A DNA stretch of 64,000 nt from Promicromonospora sp. AC04 (GTDB lineage Bacteria > Actinomycetota > Actinomycetes > Actinomycetales > Cellulomonadaceae). Location: NCBI RefSeq assembly GCF_003058225.1, contig NZ_QBUG01000009.1, positions 62,001 through 126,000 on the forward strand, in the 5' to 3' direction. The number at the start of each line of letters is the position of its first letter. The first letter of the stretch is position 1. This document shows positions 34,317-45,870 of the stretch, piece by piece. A program made the position numbers and the translations under genes. The notes beneath the pieces are model-generated. The model saw only the letters and a program-made list of their open reading frames with translations. It ran no database searches and had not been told where the DNA came from.

Positions 34317-35858
34317 ATGGCCGGCACGCTGGCGGAGAAGGTCTGGGAAGCGCACCTGGTGCGTCGAGGCGAGGGTGGCTCGCCTGATCTTCTCTACATC
34401 GACCTGCACCTTGTGCACGAGGTCACGAGCCCCCAGGCGTTCGAAGGACTACGCCTCGCCGGACGGCAGGTGCGGCGACCCGACCTCACGATCGCGACCG
34501 AGGACCACAACACGCCCACGCTCGACATCGATCGGCCGATCGCCGACGCGACGAGCCGCACGCAGATCGAGACGCTGCGCGCCAACGCCAAGGAGTTCGG
34601 CGTCCGGCTGCACAGCCTCGGTGACGCGGACCAGGGCATCGTCCACCAGGTGGGACCGCAGCTGGGGCTGACCATGCCCGGCCTCACCGTCGTGTGCGGC
34701 GACTCGCACACCTCCACGCACGGCGCGTTCGGCGCGCTCGCGTTCGGCATCGGCACGTCCGAGGTGGAGCACGTGCTCGCCACGCAGACGCTGCCGCTGG
34801 CGCCGTTCAAAACCATGGCGATCACGGTGAACGGGACGCTGCCCGCGGGCGCGACCTCCAAGGACATCATCCTGGCGATCATCGCCAAGATCGGCACCGG
34901 CGGCGGGCAGGGCTACGTGCTCGAGTACCGCGGCGAGGCCATCCGGGCGCTGTCCATGGAAGCCCGCATGACCATCTGCAACATGTCGATCGAGGCCGGC
35001 GCGCGCGCCGGCATGATCGCGCCGGACCAGACCACGTTCGACTACCTCAAGGGCCGCCCGCACGCGCCCGAGGGCGAGGACTGGGACGCCGCCGTCGAGT
35101 ACTGGAAGACCCTGCGGTCCGACGACGACGCGCAGTTCGACGCCGAGGTGGTGCTCGAGGCGGCCGACCTGGAGCCGTTCGTCACCTGGGGCACCAACCC
35201 GGGCCAGGGCCTGCCGCTGTCGGCGTCCGTGCCCGTCCCGGCGGACATCGCCGACGAGGGCGAGCGCGAGACCGCCGCCAAGGCCCTGGAGTACATGGGC
35301 CTGACCGCCGGCACGCCGCTGCGCGACATCCACGTCGACACGGTGTTCATCGGCTCCTGCACCAACGGGCGCATCGAGGACCTGCGCTCGGTCGCGAAGG
35401 TGGTCAAGGGCCGGCACAAGGCCGAGTCCCTGCGGGTCCTGGTGGTCCCGTCCTCGGCGCGCGTGCGGCTGCAGGCCGAGGCCGAGGGCCTCGACGTGAT
35501 CTTCAAGGAGTTCGGCGCCGAGTGGCGCAACGCCGGTTGTTCGATGTGCCTGGGCATGAACCCGGACCAGCTCGCACCGGGGGAGCGTTCGGCGTCGACG
35601 TCGAACCGCAACTTCGAGGGGCGGCAGGGCAAGGGCGGGCGCACCCACCTGGTCTCGCCGCTGGTCGCCGCGGCGACGGCGATCCGGGGCACGCTCTCCA
35701 GCGTCAGCGACCTGGACCTGCCCGAGGCCATCGACATCACCACGTTCGACGGCTCGCCGCTCGACGGCGTGGGCGCGTCCCCGCTGGGCGAGTCCGTCGT
35801 CGACCTGCCGATGCCCGTTGCGATCGGGTCCGGCGCGAGCCGGCCCGCGCTGGGCTGA
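34317..35858 (+). CDS. leuC: 3-isopropylmalate dehydratase large subunit
   Basis: A 513-residue aconitase-family enzyme subunit for isomerisation of 2- to 3-isopropylmalate in leucine synthesis; it forms a heterodimer with LeuD. [4Fe-4S] cysteines are C348 in [14 protein letters not shown] and C408/C411 in [18 protein letters not shown] 34317 has AGGGAGG nine bases upstream. The terminal 20 residues are an extra tail. Followed after 14 bases by leuD. Confidence 0.98.
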   Translation: MAGTLAEKVWEAHLVRRGEGGSPDLLYIDLHLVHEVTSPQAFEGLRLAGRQVRRPDLTIATEDHNTPTLDIDRPIADATSRTQIETLRANAKEFGVRLHSLGDADQGIVHQVGPQLGLTMPGLTVVCGDSHTSTHGAFGALAFGIGTSEVEHVLATQTLPLAPFKTMAITVNGTLPAGATSKDIILAIIAKIGTGGGQGYVLEYRGEAIRALSMEARMTICNMSIEAGARAGMIAPDQTTFDYLKGRPHAPEGEDWDAAVEYWKTLRSDDDAQFDAEVVLEAADLEPFVTWGTNPGQGLPLSASVPVPADIADEGERETAAKALEYMGLTAGTPLRDIHVDTVFIGSCTNGRIEDLRSVAKVVKGRHKAESLRVLVVPSSARVRLQAEAEGLDVIFKEFGAEWRNAGCSMCLGMNPDQLAPGERSASTSNRNFEGRQGKGGRTHLVSPLVAAATAIRGTLSSVSDLDLPEAIDITTFDGSPLDGVGASPLGESVVDLPMPVAIGSGASRPALG

Positions 35859-35872
35859 GAGGAGCACTGATC

Positions 35873-36508
35873 ATGGAGAAGATCACCACCCACACCGGCG
35901 TCGGCGTTCCGCTGCGGCGCAGCAACGTGGACACCGACCAGATCATCCCCGCCGTGTACCTCAAGCGGGTCACGCGCACCGGGTTCGAGGACGCGCTGTT
36001 CGCGGCGTGGCGGGGCGACCCGTCGTTCGTGCTGAACCAGGAGGCGTACTCCGCGGGGTCCGTGCTCGTGGCCGGGCCGGACTTCGGTACGGGCTCCTCG
36101 CGCGAGCACGCCGTCTGGGCGCTCAAGGACTACGGCTTCCGGGTAGTGCTGTCCTCCCGGTTCGCCGACATCTTCCGCGGGAACTCGGGCAAGCAGGGCC
36201 TCGTGGCGGGCGTCGTCTCGCCCGAGGACATCGAGATCCTGTGGAAGATCCTGGAGACCAAGCCGGGTACGGAGGTGACCGTCGACCTGGAGGCGAAGAC
36301 CGCCACGGCCGACGACGTCACGGTGCCGTTCCAGATCGACGACTACACGCGGTGGCGGCTCATGGAGGGGCTCGACGACATCGGGCTCACCCTGCAGCAG
36401 GCCGACAAGATCGCCGCGTTCGAGGAGACCCGGGAGTCGTGGCGCCCGAAGACCCTGCCGGCCAGGCACCTGCCGGCCGTCGAGATCGAGGCTGCGCGCC
36501 CGGTCTGA
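35873..36508 (+). CDS. leuD: 3-isopropylmalate dehydratase small subunit
   Basis: A 211-residue LeuD with the swivel-domain signatures [36 protein letters not shown] and [20 protein letters not shown]. It completes the LeuCD dehydratase. ATG 35873 follows GAGAGGAG. A hairpin terminator begins 24 bases after the stop, so the operon ends here. Confidence 0.98.
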   Translation: MEKITTHTGVGVPLRRSNVDTDQIIPAVYLKRVTRTGFEDALFAAWRGDPSFVLNQEAYSAGSVLVAGPDFGTGSSREHAVWALKDYGFRVVLSSRFADIFRGNSGKQGLVAGVVSPEDIEILWKILETKPGTEVTVDLEAKTATADDVTVPFQIDDYTRWRLMEGLDDIGLTLQQADKIAAFEETRESWRPKTLPARHLPAVEIEAARPV

Positions 36509-36531
36509 TCGTCGCGGTCTGATCTTTGGTG

Positions 36532-36568
36532 GTCGAGCCTGTCGGGACCTGGTCCCGGCGGGCTCGAC
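36532..36568 (+). terminator. Terminator after leuCD
   Basis: Eighteen-base arms (GTCGAGCCTGTCGGGACC paired with GGTCCCGGCGGGCTCGAC, one mismatch) with a one-base centre, followed by TCTTGTG. Confidence 0.8.
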
Positions 36569-36618
36569 TCTTGTGCGGGCGCAGGTTGGGTGTGCTCAGG
36601 ACCGCTTGCCTATGTTGG

Positions 36619-36704
36619 GTGCGCTCAGGTCTGGTGTGGTCGGACCCGGTGTGCTCAGTTGTGTGCGTTCAGGTCTGGTGTGGCCGGACCCGTTGTGCTC
36701 AGGT
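36619..36704. repeat. 44-base imperfect direct repeat, two units
   Basis: Units start at 36619 and 36663; each reads GTGCG[CT]TCAGGTCTGGTGTGG-like sequence with few differences. Noncoding, just past the acyltransferase stop codon at 36715. Confidence 0.75.
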
Positions 36705-36714
36705 CCAGGCGTGT

Positions 36715-38991
36715 TCAGGCTCCGGCCTGCCGCAGGAGCGGCGTGATCGCGTCCGCCACGTACGGGGCCAGGGTGCCGGCGAAGGTGTCGGTCAGGTGGT
36801 TGTCGTCGCGGTAGACCGTGACGCCGCCGATCACCGGAAGGCACTCGCGGGCCTCGCAGTAGACGTCCGTGAAGTCGATGAGGGTGACGTCCGGCCGGCT
36901 CAGCCGCTCGACGGCGCCCGGCTGCGGGTCGAACGGCCGCGTCGCCCCGGCACGCGGCGCGCGGCAGTCCGCGGCGAGGTCGACGTCCGGGGCGGTCAGG
37001 CAGTCGATCACCGTCGGGTCCGGCTTGGGTACGTCGGCGATCGCCGCGACGGGCAGGCCCTGGTCGGCAAGTCGCGCCCAGAGCGATGCGAGGCCGTCCT
37101 CGGCGTACGCCTCGGGTGTGGCGCCTGGGTTGGTGCCCGGCGTCGTGCCGGCGGGCGCCTGGTCGGCGGGCGGCACCCAGTCGACGCCGCTCAGCTGCGA
37201 GGTCACCACGAGGTCGTAGCCGGCGTCGGCGAGCACCTGCTGGGCCCGGTCGACCCACCCGATGCACGCGGTGGTCAGGACCTCGTCCTGGACCCGCATG
37301 ACGTCGGAGAACGGGCAACCGGCCTTGATGTAGATGTCCAGGGCCCAGCCGTTGGCCTCCGCGGCCTCGACGAATGCGGTCGAGTAGTGCGCGGCGTGCG
37401 AGTCGCCGACGAGCGCGATCCGGACGTCGCTGCCCCGGTCGCCGCGTTCGCACGCCACCGGGTCCACGCCCTCGCGCCTCGTTCCCGGGCACTTGTCCGT
37501 GCCCTCCGAGAACGGTGCGGGCATGTCGTCGCCGGCCACCTCGGGGGCGGGGACAGCTGTGCCCACCAGGTCGGGGTTGGTGCACGGTTCGCCGTGCGGT
37601 GGGCGGGCGGCGGCGCCGAAGCACTCGGCGGCAGTCGCCTCGGCGGCGGCCGCGAGCTCGGTCTGTACGTGCTCCCGGGCGGTGTGCACCCCGAACAGCG
37701 CCGCGCCGACGACGAGGGAACCGACCACCGCGGCGCTGGTGAACGTAGCCCAGGGCTTGAATCGGTGCCGGTGTCGGAGCACGGGCTTCTCGATCCAGCG
37801 GCGGGTGGCCCACGCGAGCAGGATCGTGACCGCCAGGATCGCCAGCTTGTCGAGGGTGCGCAGGTCGTGCCCGGTGGCGTGCGGGACCAGCACGACCAGC
37901 GGCCAGTGCCAGAGGTACACGGCGTAGGACACGTCGCCCAGGAACTGCACCGGCGCCAGGCCGGCGAGCTGGGTGGTGAGCCGGTCGGTGGCCTGCGCCC
38001 AGATGACCAGGACGGTGCCCAGCACAGGTACGGCCGCCCAGGCCCCGGGGAACGGGGTGGCCCCGGTGAAGACGACGGCGGAGACGACGATGAGGGCCAG
38101 CCCTGCCCACGCTGTGACAGCAGCCTTGTGGCCGGGAACAGCGGCGCCCGAAGCCTTGGTCGTGCCTGAAGTCTTGGCTGTGCCTGAAGTTTTTGCTGCG
38201 CGGGACGTCGCGGTGCGGCCCCGGCCCAGAGCGGGCACGAAGGCCAGCAGCGCTCCCACGCCGAACTCCCAGGCCCTGGTCGGGGTGATGAAGTAGGCGT
38301 AGGCCTGGTCAGTGCTGGTCCAAACCACCGACGTGACCAGCGAGGCAACCACGACCAGGGCGAGCACGCCGGCCGCCGCGGGCCGCCACGACGCCCGTCG
38401 TCCCGCCCGGCTCCAGCTACGAGGCACGCGCTCGGTCCTGGAGCTGGTCCCGGAGCCGGTCCTGGACGCGGACCACGGGGCGGGACTGAGCCGTCGTCCG
38501 ACCAGCAGGGACAGGCCGATGAGCAGCGGCCAGACGAGATAGAACTGCTCCTCGACCGACAGCGACCAGTAGTGCTGCACCGGCGAGGCCACGTTCTCGG
38601 CAGCCATGTAGTCCACGGCGTCACCGGCCAGCACCCAGTTCTGCGCGTACAGCCCGGCGGCCGCGATCTCGCGGAACCACTGCTCCCAGTGTTGCAGCGG
38701 GGCCAGCGCCCAGACGCCGATGGCGGTCACCGCGAGCACCAGCAGCGAGGCGGGCAGCAGCCGCAGCATTCGGCGGGACCAGAACTCGGTCACCGAGAAC
38801 CGGCCGGCCTCGACGTCCCGCACGATGTGCGAGGTGATCAGGAAGCCCGAGATCACGAAGAACACGTCGACGCCCACATATCCGCCCGCGAGCCGGTTGG
38901 GCCACAGGTGGAACAGCACGACGGCCAGCACGGCCACCGCCCGCAGGGCCTGGATGTCGGCCCGCTGGGCGGTTCGCCGGTCGTTCGTCAC
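36715..38991 (-). CDS. Acyltransferase-3/SGNH O-acyltransferase (OafA-like) 1
   Basis: A 758-residue fusion. The N-terminal membrane acyltransferase-3 domain (ten or eleven helices) starts DIQALRAVAVLAVVLFHLW with the conserved His, then GVDVFFVISGFLITSHIVRD, and YWSLSVEEQFYLVWPLL. The C-terminal half is an SGNH-like periplasmic domain with IALVGDSHAAHYSTAF. Such proteins O-acetylate cell-surface polysaccharides or peptidoglycan. Between helices, a Lys/Thr/Ser repeat (AKTSGTAKTSGTTKASG) comes from tandem 15-base DNA repeats. GTG start has GGAGA upstream. Closely paralogous to the next gene. Confidence 0.92.
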   Translation of the reverse strand: MTNDRRTAQRADIQALRAVAVLAVVLFHLWPNRLAGGYVGVDVFFVISGFLITSHIVRDVEAGRFSVTEFWSRRMLRLLPASLLVLAVTAIGVWALAPLQHWEQWFREIAAAGLYAQNWVLAGDAVDYMAAENVASPVQHYWSLSVEEQFYLVWPLLIGLSLLVGRRLSPAPWSASRTGSGTSSRTERVPRSWSRAGRRASWRPAAAGVLALVVVASLVTSVVWTSTDQAYAYFITPTRAWEFGVGALLAFVPALGRGRTATSRAAKTSGTAKTSGTTKASGAAVPGHKAAVTAWAGLALIVVSAVVFTGATPFPGAWAAVPVLGTVLVIWAQATDRLTTQLAGLAPVQFLGDVSYAVYLWHWPLVVLVPHATGHDLRTLDKLAILAVTILLAWATRRWIEKPVLRHRHRFKPWATFTSAAVVGSLVVGAALFGVHTAREHVQTELAAAAEATAAECFGAAARPPHGEPCTNPDLVGTAVPAPEVAGDDMPAPFSEGTDKCPGTRREGVDPVACERGDRGSDVRIALVGDSHAAHYSTAFVEAAEANGWALDIYIKAGCPFSDVMRVQDEVLTTACIGWVDRAQQVLADAGYDLVVTSQLSGVDWVPPADQAPAGTTPGTNPGATPEAYAEDGLASLWARLADQGLPVAAIADVPKPDPTVIDCLTAPDVDLAADCRAPRAGATRPFDPQPGAVERLSRPDVTLIDFTDVYCEARECLPVIGGVTVYRDDNHLTDTFAGTLAPYVADAITPLLRQAGA

Positions 38992-39162
38992 GTCGTCTCT
39001 CCGTCTTCGCCAGGTGCCTCACCTGCACGACAGGGTGAACTATCGGGTGAAGCGAGGGTGAAAAGCGATGCGGACGGAGATGCTACCTGCTAAAAGGACG
39101 GCGGCCCGGGGGTGCTCTTCGAGTGGGTCGCCGAGCTCGCCGAGCTCGCCGTGACGCACGAA

Positions 39163-39193
39163 CGCCCGGACACCCTCATGGGTGGTCCGGGCG
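39163..39193 (-). terminator. Terminator between the two acyltransferase genes
   Basis: Arms CGCCCGGACACC and GGTGGTCCGGGCG (one bulged base) around six bases, just downstream of the second acyltransferase gene's stop at 39216. Confidence 0.75.
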
Positions 39194-39215
39194 CTCGCGG
39201 GTTCCTTGCGTGTCG

Positions 39216-41264
39216 CTAGGTCGCGTCGACCAGCAGGGGGCCAAGGACAGCCTCGAAGTATGGCGAGAGGGTGCCCGCGAAGGTGTTGGTGAGATGGTTC
39301 GAGTCGCGATAGACCGGCACCCCACCGATCACGGGCAGGCACTCGCGTTCGTCGCAGTAGATGTCCGTCATATCGATCAGTGTCACGTCCGGTCGGGCGA
39401 GCTGAGCGACGGCTCCCGGCTGCGGATCGAACAGCATCGCGTCGGTACGCGGGGCACGGCACGCGGTGGACACGTCTCCGGAAGCCTTGAGCAGGCAGTC
39501 CAGCACACCCTTCTGGGGTCGCGGGACGTCGGCGATCGCCGCCACTCGGATGCCGACGTCGGCGAGGCTGGTCCACAGCGAGACGAGGCCGCCCTCGGCG
39601 TAGTCGTCCGGGGACTGTCCGGACGGAGGCGACCAGGCGACGCCACTGACCTGGGACGTCAGGACGAGGTCGTAGTCGCCCTCGATCAGCATCTTCGTGG
39701 CCCGCTCGACCCATTCGGTGCATGCTGCGTGCAGAACGGCGTCCTGCTCGCGCCGCACGTCCGAGAAGGGGCATGCGCCCTTCGAGTAGCCGTCGAGCGC
39801 CCAGCCGTTCCGGCTCGCGATCTCGTCGAGCATCGCCGAGTACTGGACGGCGTGCGAGTCACCGATGAGCGCGATCCGGACCGGGCTGTCCTGGTCACCC
39901 ACCTGACAGGGCTTGGGAATCGCATCGGTCTTGCTGGTCCCGTCACACCGGTCGTGGAAGAGCGCGGGAGTGTCCGCTGGGGCGACGTCGAGCGGCGGGG
40001 TCAGACCGGACGGTAGATCCTCGGCGGCGCAAGCTTGCCCGTCCAGGGGGCGGGCAGCGGCGCCGAAACAAGCCTGCGGATCGGCAACCAGCCCGGCGGC
40101 GGCGCGCAGCTCGTTCTCGTTGCGGTGCGTGGCGGTATACGTACCCGCAAGCGTGAGTGCCAGGACGAGAGCACCCGCGACCGCGGCTGCCGTGAACGTG
40201 ACCCAGGTGCGGATCTTGCGGCGACGCGTCAGGATCGGTTGCTCGACCCACCGGCGCGTTGCCCACGCCAGGAGAATCGTGGCGCCGAGGATCGTCACCT
40301 TGTCGAAGGTGCGCAGGCTGTGGCCGGTCCAGAAGGGGACGAGAACGATCAGGGGCCAGTGCCAGAGGTAGATCGCATAGGAGACGTCGCCGAGGAACTG
40401 CACCGGGCGAACGCTCATAAGTCCGAGCGTTGCCCGGTTCTGAGTTCGTCCGGCGATCACCAGCGCGGTGCCGATCACCGGAACCGCTGCCCACATCCCG
40501 GGGAAGGGTGTGCCCGGCGTGAAAGCCACTGCCGATACCGCGATCAGCACCAGACCGACCCACACCGCTGCCGTGCGCCAGACGCGCAGCGCCGGGGAGA
40601 ACGCGAGAAGGGCCCCGGCCCCGAACTCCCAGGCGCGCGTGGGTGTGACCAGGTATGCCGTGGGCTGGTCGATCGAGGTCCAGACCATGCTCGTGACTGC
40701 GGAGAGGACTGTGACCAGCGCGAGCGTCGTGACCGCAGTGGGGCGCCAGCCTGATCGGCGATAGCGGCCCACCCCGAGAGCAAGGGCCAGCAGGAGAGGC
40801 CAGACCAGGTAGAACTGTTCCTCGGTGGACAGCGACCAGTAGTGCTGGACGGGAGAGGCGACGTTCTCGGCCGCCATGTAGTCGACGGTGTCCGCGGCGA
40901 GTATCCAGTTCTGGGCGTACAGCGTCGATGCGGCGATCTCGCGGAACCATTGGGTCCACAACGGCATCGGGGCCAGCGCCCATACGCCGACGGCGGTTAC
41001 TGCCAGCACCAGCAGCGAGGCCGGCAGCAGTCGGAGCAATCGCCGTGCCCAGAACGCCGTGACGGAGAACGACCTCATTTCGGCGTCCCGCACGATGTGC
41101 GAGGTGATCAGGAAGCCTGAGATGACGAAGAAGACGTCGACGCCCGTGTACCCACCGGTGAGCCGGTTCGGCCAGAGGTGGTAGAGCACCACAGCCAGGA
41201 CGGCAACCGTTCGCAGCGCTTGGATATCTACGCGCACGCGCTGGCTGGTGAATTGGTTGGTCAA
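39216..41264 (-). CDS. Acyltransferase-3/SGNH O-acyltransferase (OafA-like) 2
   Basis: A 682-residue paralogue of the previous protein with the same order: DIQALRTVAVLAVVLYHLW, GVDVFFVISGFLITSHIVRD, YWSLSTEEQFYLVWPLL, and the SGNH domain IALIGDSHAVQYSAML. It lacks the Lys/Thr/Ser repeat. I place the start at TTG 41264 (LTNQFTSQRVRVDIQALR) because it aligns with the paralogue's MTND start and has GGAGAA upstream; GTG 41291 would add nine residues. Substrate and acyl acceptor unknown; probably a cell-envelope glycan. Confidence 0.9.
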   Translation of the reverse strand: MTNQFTSQRVRVDIQALRTVAVLAVVLYHLWPNRLTGGYTGVDVFFVISGFLITSHIVRDAEMRSFSVTAFWARRLLRLLPASLLVLAVTAVGVWALAPMPLWTQWFREIAASTLYAQNWILAADTVDYMAAENVASPVQHYWSLSTEEQFYLVWPLLLALALGVGRYRRSGWRPTAVTTLALVTVLSAVTSMVWTSIDQPTAYLVTPTRAWEFGAGALLAFSPALRVWRTAAVWVGLVLIAVSAVAFTPGTPFPGMWAAVPVIGTALVIAGRTQNRATLGLMSVRPVQFLGDVSYAIYLWHWPLIVLVPFWTGHSLRTFDKVTILGATILLAWATRRWVEQPILTRRRKIRTWVTFTAAAVAGALVLALTLAGTYTATHRNENELRAAAGLVADPQACFGAAARPLDGQACAAEDLPSGLTPPLDVAPADTPALFHDRCDGTSKTDAIPKPCQVGDQDSPVRIALIGDSHAVQYSAMLDEIASRNGWALDGYSKGACPFSDVRREQDAVLHAACTEWVERATKMLIEGDYDLVLTSQVSGVAWSPPSGQSPDDYAEGGLVSLWTSLADVGIRVAAIADVPRPQKGVLDCLLKASGDVSTACRAPRTDAMLFDPQPGAVAQLARPDVTLIDMTDIYCDERECLPVIGGVPVYRDSNHLTNTFAGTLSPYFEAVLGPLLVDAT

Positions 41265-41394
41265 GAAGGAGTTCTCCGTTCGCGCCGACACGGCGTCGCA
41301 ATCGGATGCTAGGTCGGGAAAGAACTCCGGGCGCGTTGAAATCTTGGGCCTCCGCGGGCGATCCGCGGAAAATCTCCCGTGCGTCGGCTGCGCG

Positions 41395-42240
41395 CTACAA
41401 GGTCGGCGGCCCCTGGCGGACCTTCTTGAGGAGCTCCTCCGGGGTATTGGTCTTGGGGTCCCACCAGGAGTCGATCCACCAGGTGGCCCCGGCGTCGGCC
41501 ATGGCGCGGGCCTGCTCGGCGGCCTCGGCGGGGTCGGGGGAGAGCTTGCCCTGCGCGACGACGTCGAACGGCTTGTCGCCGTCCCGGTTGGTGTTCAGCC
41601 AGTCGACCAGCGCGGCGACCTTGTCCGCCGTCGGCTCGTCCGCGGTGCCGCGTAGCTGCGGGACGATCCCGTCCCAGCGCAGGGCGCGTTGCAGGTTCTT
41701 GACGGGCGGACGCTCGGCGTCCCAGACGCCGACCGGCCACACCGGGATCCTGCCGTTGACCGGCCGCTCGGGATAGCGGAACGGGCCCGTGCTGATCTGC
41801 TCGCCCCGGAACTCGAATTCTTCGCCCGACCAGGACCGTTCGAGCCAGGCGAGGGTCTCGTCCAGCAGTCCCGCCCGGTCCTTGAGGCCCGTGGCCTGGC
41901 CCGGGACAGAGGTGAAGCCGCGGTCGTCGGTCACGCCGACGCCGACGGGCAGCACGAGGCGTCCGCCCGAGAGCCGGTCCACGGTGAGCGCCCGCTGCGC
42001 GAGCTCCCACGGCCGGTGCCGGGGCACGGCGAACACCATCGCGCCGAGCGTGATGCGCTCCGTCACGGCCGCGGCGGCCGCCAGGACGCCGAACGGGTCG
42101 TAGACCGGCATCGCCCATTCACCGCTCATGCTGATGGCGTCCCAGGTGAAGAAGCCGTCCCAGCCGTGTGCCTCGCACTCCCGCGCGAGCGCAACGTGCT
42201 GCTCTATCGAACCGAAGCTGCTGATGAACCCGAACTTCAT
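41395..42240 (-). CDS. LLM-class flavin-dependent oxidoreductase
   Basis: A 281-residue luciferase-like monooxygenase barrel using reduced flavin. Features: [20 protein letters not shown] near residues 13-32, [36 protein letters not shown] and the flavin-site region [16 protein letters not shown]. The length is slightly short of F420-type relatives. ATG 42240 follows a perfect AAGGAGG. Divergent from rnhA. Substrate unknown. Confidence 0.87.
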   Translation of the reverse strand: MKFGFISSFGSIEQHVALARECEAHGWDGFFTWDAISMSGEWAMPVYDPFGVLAAAAAVTERITLGAMVFAVPRHRPWELAQRALTVDRLSGGRLVLPVGVGVTDDRGFTSVPGQATGLKDRAGLLDETLAWLERSWSGEEFEFRGEQISTGPFRYPERPVNGRIPVWPVGVWDAERPPVKNLQRALRWDGIVPQLRGTADEPTADKVAALVDWLNTNRDGDKPFDVVAQGKLSPDPAEAAEQARAMADAGATWWIDSWWDPKTNTPEELLKKVRQGPPTL

Positions 42241-42353
42241 CGTTCCTCCTTGAGCGTGGCAGTCGAGCATGGCCGTCCCGGGCCGTCTCACACGCTATGT
42301 CGGACCACTGACACTCGGCCCGGCCTACGGCGCGCGCGGCCTGGAGCGCCGGT

Positions 42354-42359
42354 TAGGGT
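42354..42359 (+). promoter_or_regulatory. -10 element of a leaderless transcript (rnhA)
   Basis: TAGGGT, seven bases before the GTG at 42367. Confidence 0.6.
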
Positions 42360-42366
42360 GAGGCCC

Positions 42367-42822
42367 GTGACCAGCGCAACCGCAACGAATCCAACCGTCG
42401 AGATGTGGACAGACGGCGCCTGCAAGGGCAACCCGGGTCTGGGTGGGTGGGGTGCCCTGCTGCGCTCCGGCGAGCACGAGAAGGAGCTGTTCGGCGGCGA
42501 CAAGGCCACGACGAACAACCGCATGGAGCTGACCGCCGTCGTCGAGGGCCTGCGTGCGCTCAAGACGTCCACGAAGGTCACCATCCACGTCGACTCCTCG
42601 TACGTGATGAACGGGATGAAGACCTGGATCGTCGGCTGGAAGCGGAACGGCTGGAAGACGGCGAGCAAGCAGCCCGTCAAGAACGTCGACCTCTGGCAGG
42701 CGCTCGACGCTGAGGTCGCCAAGCACGAGGTCAGCTGGGTCTGGGTGAAGGGCCACGCGGGCGACCCGGGCAACGAGCGTGCGGACGCGCTGGCGAACAA
42801 GGGCGTCGACAGCGTGCGCTGA
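42367..42822 (+). CDS. rnhA: Ribonuclease HI
   Basis: A 151-residue RNase HI that degrades RNA in RNA-DNA hybrids. The four catalytic carboxylates are visible: Asp in [11 protein letters not shown], Glu in [13 protein letters not shown], Asp in [11 protein letters not shown] and Asp in [12 protein letters not shown], plus the basic handle region [20 protein letters not shown]. Start GTG 42367 is leaderless. Stand-alone gene, 77 bases upstream of the dihydrolipoyl dehydrogenase gene. Confidence 0.96.
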   Translation: MTSATATNPTVEMWTDGACKGNPGLGGWGALLRSGEHEKELFGGDKATTNNRMELTAVVEGLRALKTSTKVTIHVDSSYVMNGMKTWIVGWKRNGWKTASKQPVKNVDLWQALDAEVAKHEVSWVWVKGHAGDPGNERADALANKGVDSVR

Positions 42823-42887
42823 CACGGGGCCGGGCACGTCGCAACCAACGAGACCGAACTCACGTCACCGCGATTCGCGCGCACTAA

Positions 42888-42893
42888 TACCCT
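42888..42893 (+). promoter_or_regulatory. Possible -10 element of a leaderless transcript (lpd)
   Basis: TACCCT six bases before the ATG at 42900; an overlapping TAATAC at 42885 is an alternative -10. Confidence 0.5.
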
Positions 42894-42899
42894 TGACCC

Positions 42900-44303
<1,404 letters not shown>

Positions 44304-44340
44304 TTGGTCGCTCGGCCGCCCTTGGGCGGTCGGCCTGGTC

Positions 44341-44380
44341 AGAGGCCCGGATCCGTGGAATTTCGCGGGTTCGGGCCTCT
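44341..44380 (+). terminator. Terminator after lpd
   Basis: AGAGGCCCG and CGGGCCTCT arms around 22 bases, then TTTGCG; a smaller GGCCGCCC/GGGCGGTC hairpin lies just before it. Confidence 0.7.
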
Positions 44381-44488
44381 TTGCGTCCTGGGGTGTCGTG
44401 GACACCTATGGACGTGAACGGTCCGAAATTGCCGCCACTTATGGCACGGGGGTGGCACGACGACGGACACGAACCAGGAGGTTGACCG

Positions 44489-45802
44489 ATGGGAATGACC
44501 AGGAGCGATACGACGACCAGGCAGCGTCGCGAGGCGTGGGGGAGCCTGCGGAAGCTGCCCTCGAAGCGCTGGCAGGCTCGCTACACGGGACCGGACGACA
44601 AGACCTACTCGGCGCGGACCGAGGACGACAAGCCGCTGACGTTCCTCACCAAGGGCGACGCTCGCGAGTGGCTCAACGGGGTGCACGCGGCCATCAGCCG
44701 AGGGGAGTGGCTCCCGCCCGACGAGGCTGTCCGACGGCGTCGGGCAGCCGCTGAGGCCGCAGCCGCGCGGGACGTGACCTTCCGTGAGTACGCCGAGCGG
44801 TGGCTGGAGCGCATCGCGACCGAGCCCGGCAAGGGCGGCAAGCTCCGCCGGCCGGGGACCGTGATCGCGTACCGAGGGCGGGTGCGCAACTACCTCATGG
44901 CGCCGCTCGGGGACGTGAAGGTCCGGGAGATCGACACCGAGCGGGTGCGTGCGCTCGTGATCAAGCTCGTCGCCATGCCTTCGGTACTCAAAGAGGACGC
45001 CAAGCACAACGGGATCGCGGGCGACGCCGTCGACGTGCTGAAGATGATCCTCCGGGCGGCGGTGCGTGACGGGCTGCTCGCGAAGATGCCGGACGTGCCG
45101 ACGCCGACCCGCAAGTCGGTGCGGCACGACGACGCCCACACCCCCGAGGACGACGTCGCTACGCCGACTCAGGTCGACGCGCTCTACGAGGCCGTGCCGC
45201 AGCCCTGGCGGATCGCCGTGCTGTTCGCGGCGTGGTGCCAGCTCCGGCGCGGGGAGGTGCTCGGTCTGCAGCGGCACGACATCGTCTGGAACGGCGACCG
45301 GACCGCGGCGACGCTGTATGTGCGGCGGCAGAAGAACGGGAGCACGGGCAAGCTCACGGATCCGAAGTCGGACAGCGGCCTCCGGTCGATGTCTGTCCCG
45401 CCGCTCATGATCGAGCGACTGCGCGAGCACCTCGACCAGCACGTGGGGCGAGCACGGACGGCGCCGGTGGTGCCGGGTGAAGCGCGGGGTAACCAGTACC
45501 TGTCGGCGTCGCGGTGGAACGGCATCTGGGCGGCCGCTCGGGGCACGGTCGCGAGACTTCCGAACGGCTACCGGTTCCACGACCTGAGGCACACGGGGCT
45601 GACCCGGATTGCGCAGGAGGGAGCGACCCTGGCCGAGCTCATGCGTCGTGGCGGGCATGCCGACGTGAGTGTGGTGCTGCGGTACCAGAAGGCGACGATG
45701 GCACGGGACATCGAGCTCGCCGCGCGGATGAGTGTGACTGCGGGGGAGGAGATCCGGCTGGAGAAGGAACGCATGAACACACCGGAGGGCGACGCTGCCT
45801 GA
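44489..45802 (+). CDS. Tyrosine-type site-specific integrase
   Basis: A 437-residue phage/ICE-type integrase. An AP2-like N-terminal arm-binding region (WGSLRKLPSKRWQARYTGPD) and SAM-like core-binding domain (FREYAERWLERIA) precede the catalytic domain, with the first Arg in WCQLRRGEVLGLQ, HDLRHTGLT, GGHADVSVVLRYQ giving the remaining His/Arg and nucleophile Tyr. AGGAGG lies just before the ATG. It begins 185 bases after lpd and faces a convergent excisionase-like gene, marking one end of an integrated element. No attachment repeat was found by eye. Confidence 0.94.
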   Translation: MGMTRSDTTTRQRREAWGSLRKLPSKRWQARYTGPDDKTYSARTEDDKPLTFLTKGDAREWLNGVHAAISRGEWLPPDEAVRRRRAAAEAAAARDVTFREYAERWLERIATEPGKGGKLRRPGTVIAYRGRVRNYLMAPLGDVKVREIDTERVRALVIKLVAMPSVLKEDAKHNGIAGDAVDVLKMILRAAVRDGLLAKMPDVPTPTRKSVRHDDAHTPEDDVATPTQVDALYEAVPQPWRIAVLFAAWCQLRRGEVLGLQRHDIVWNGDRTAATLYVRRQKNGSTGKLTDPKSDSGLRSMSVPPLMIERLREHLDQHVGRARTAPVVPGEARGNQYLSASRWNGIWAAARGTVARLPNGYRFHDLRHTGLTRIAQEGATLAELMRRGGHADVSVVLRYQKATMARDIELAARMSVTAGEEIRLEKERMNTPEGDAA

Positions 45803-45812
45803 CGCATGAACA

Positions 45813-45840
45813 GCTGGGCCCGCGCCGGTGCGGGCCCAGC
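45813..45840. terminator. Bidirectional terminator between integrase and excisionase genes
   Basis: Eleven-base arms GCTGGGCCCGC and GCGGGCCCAGC with a six-base loop between the converging genes. Confidence 0.8.
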
Positions 45841-45870
45841 GGTTTCCGCAGTCGTTGGCCAGCGGGTGTT

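Noticed and set aside
44330-44490. Attachment site attL in the lpd-integrase gap
   Set aside because: I could not find a matching direct repeat elsewhere in the window, so no site is claimed.
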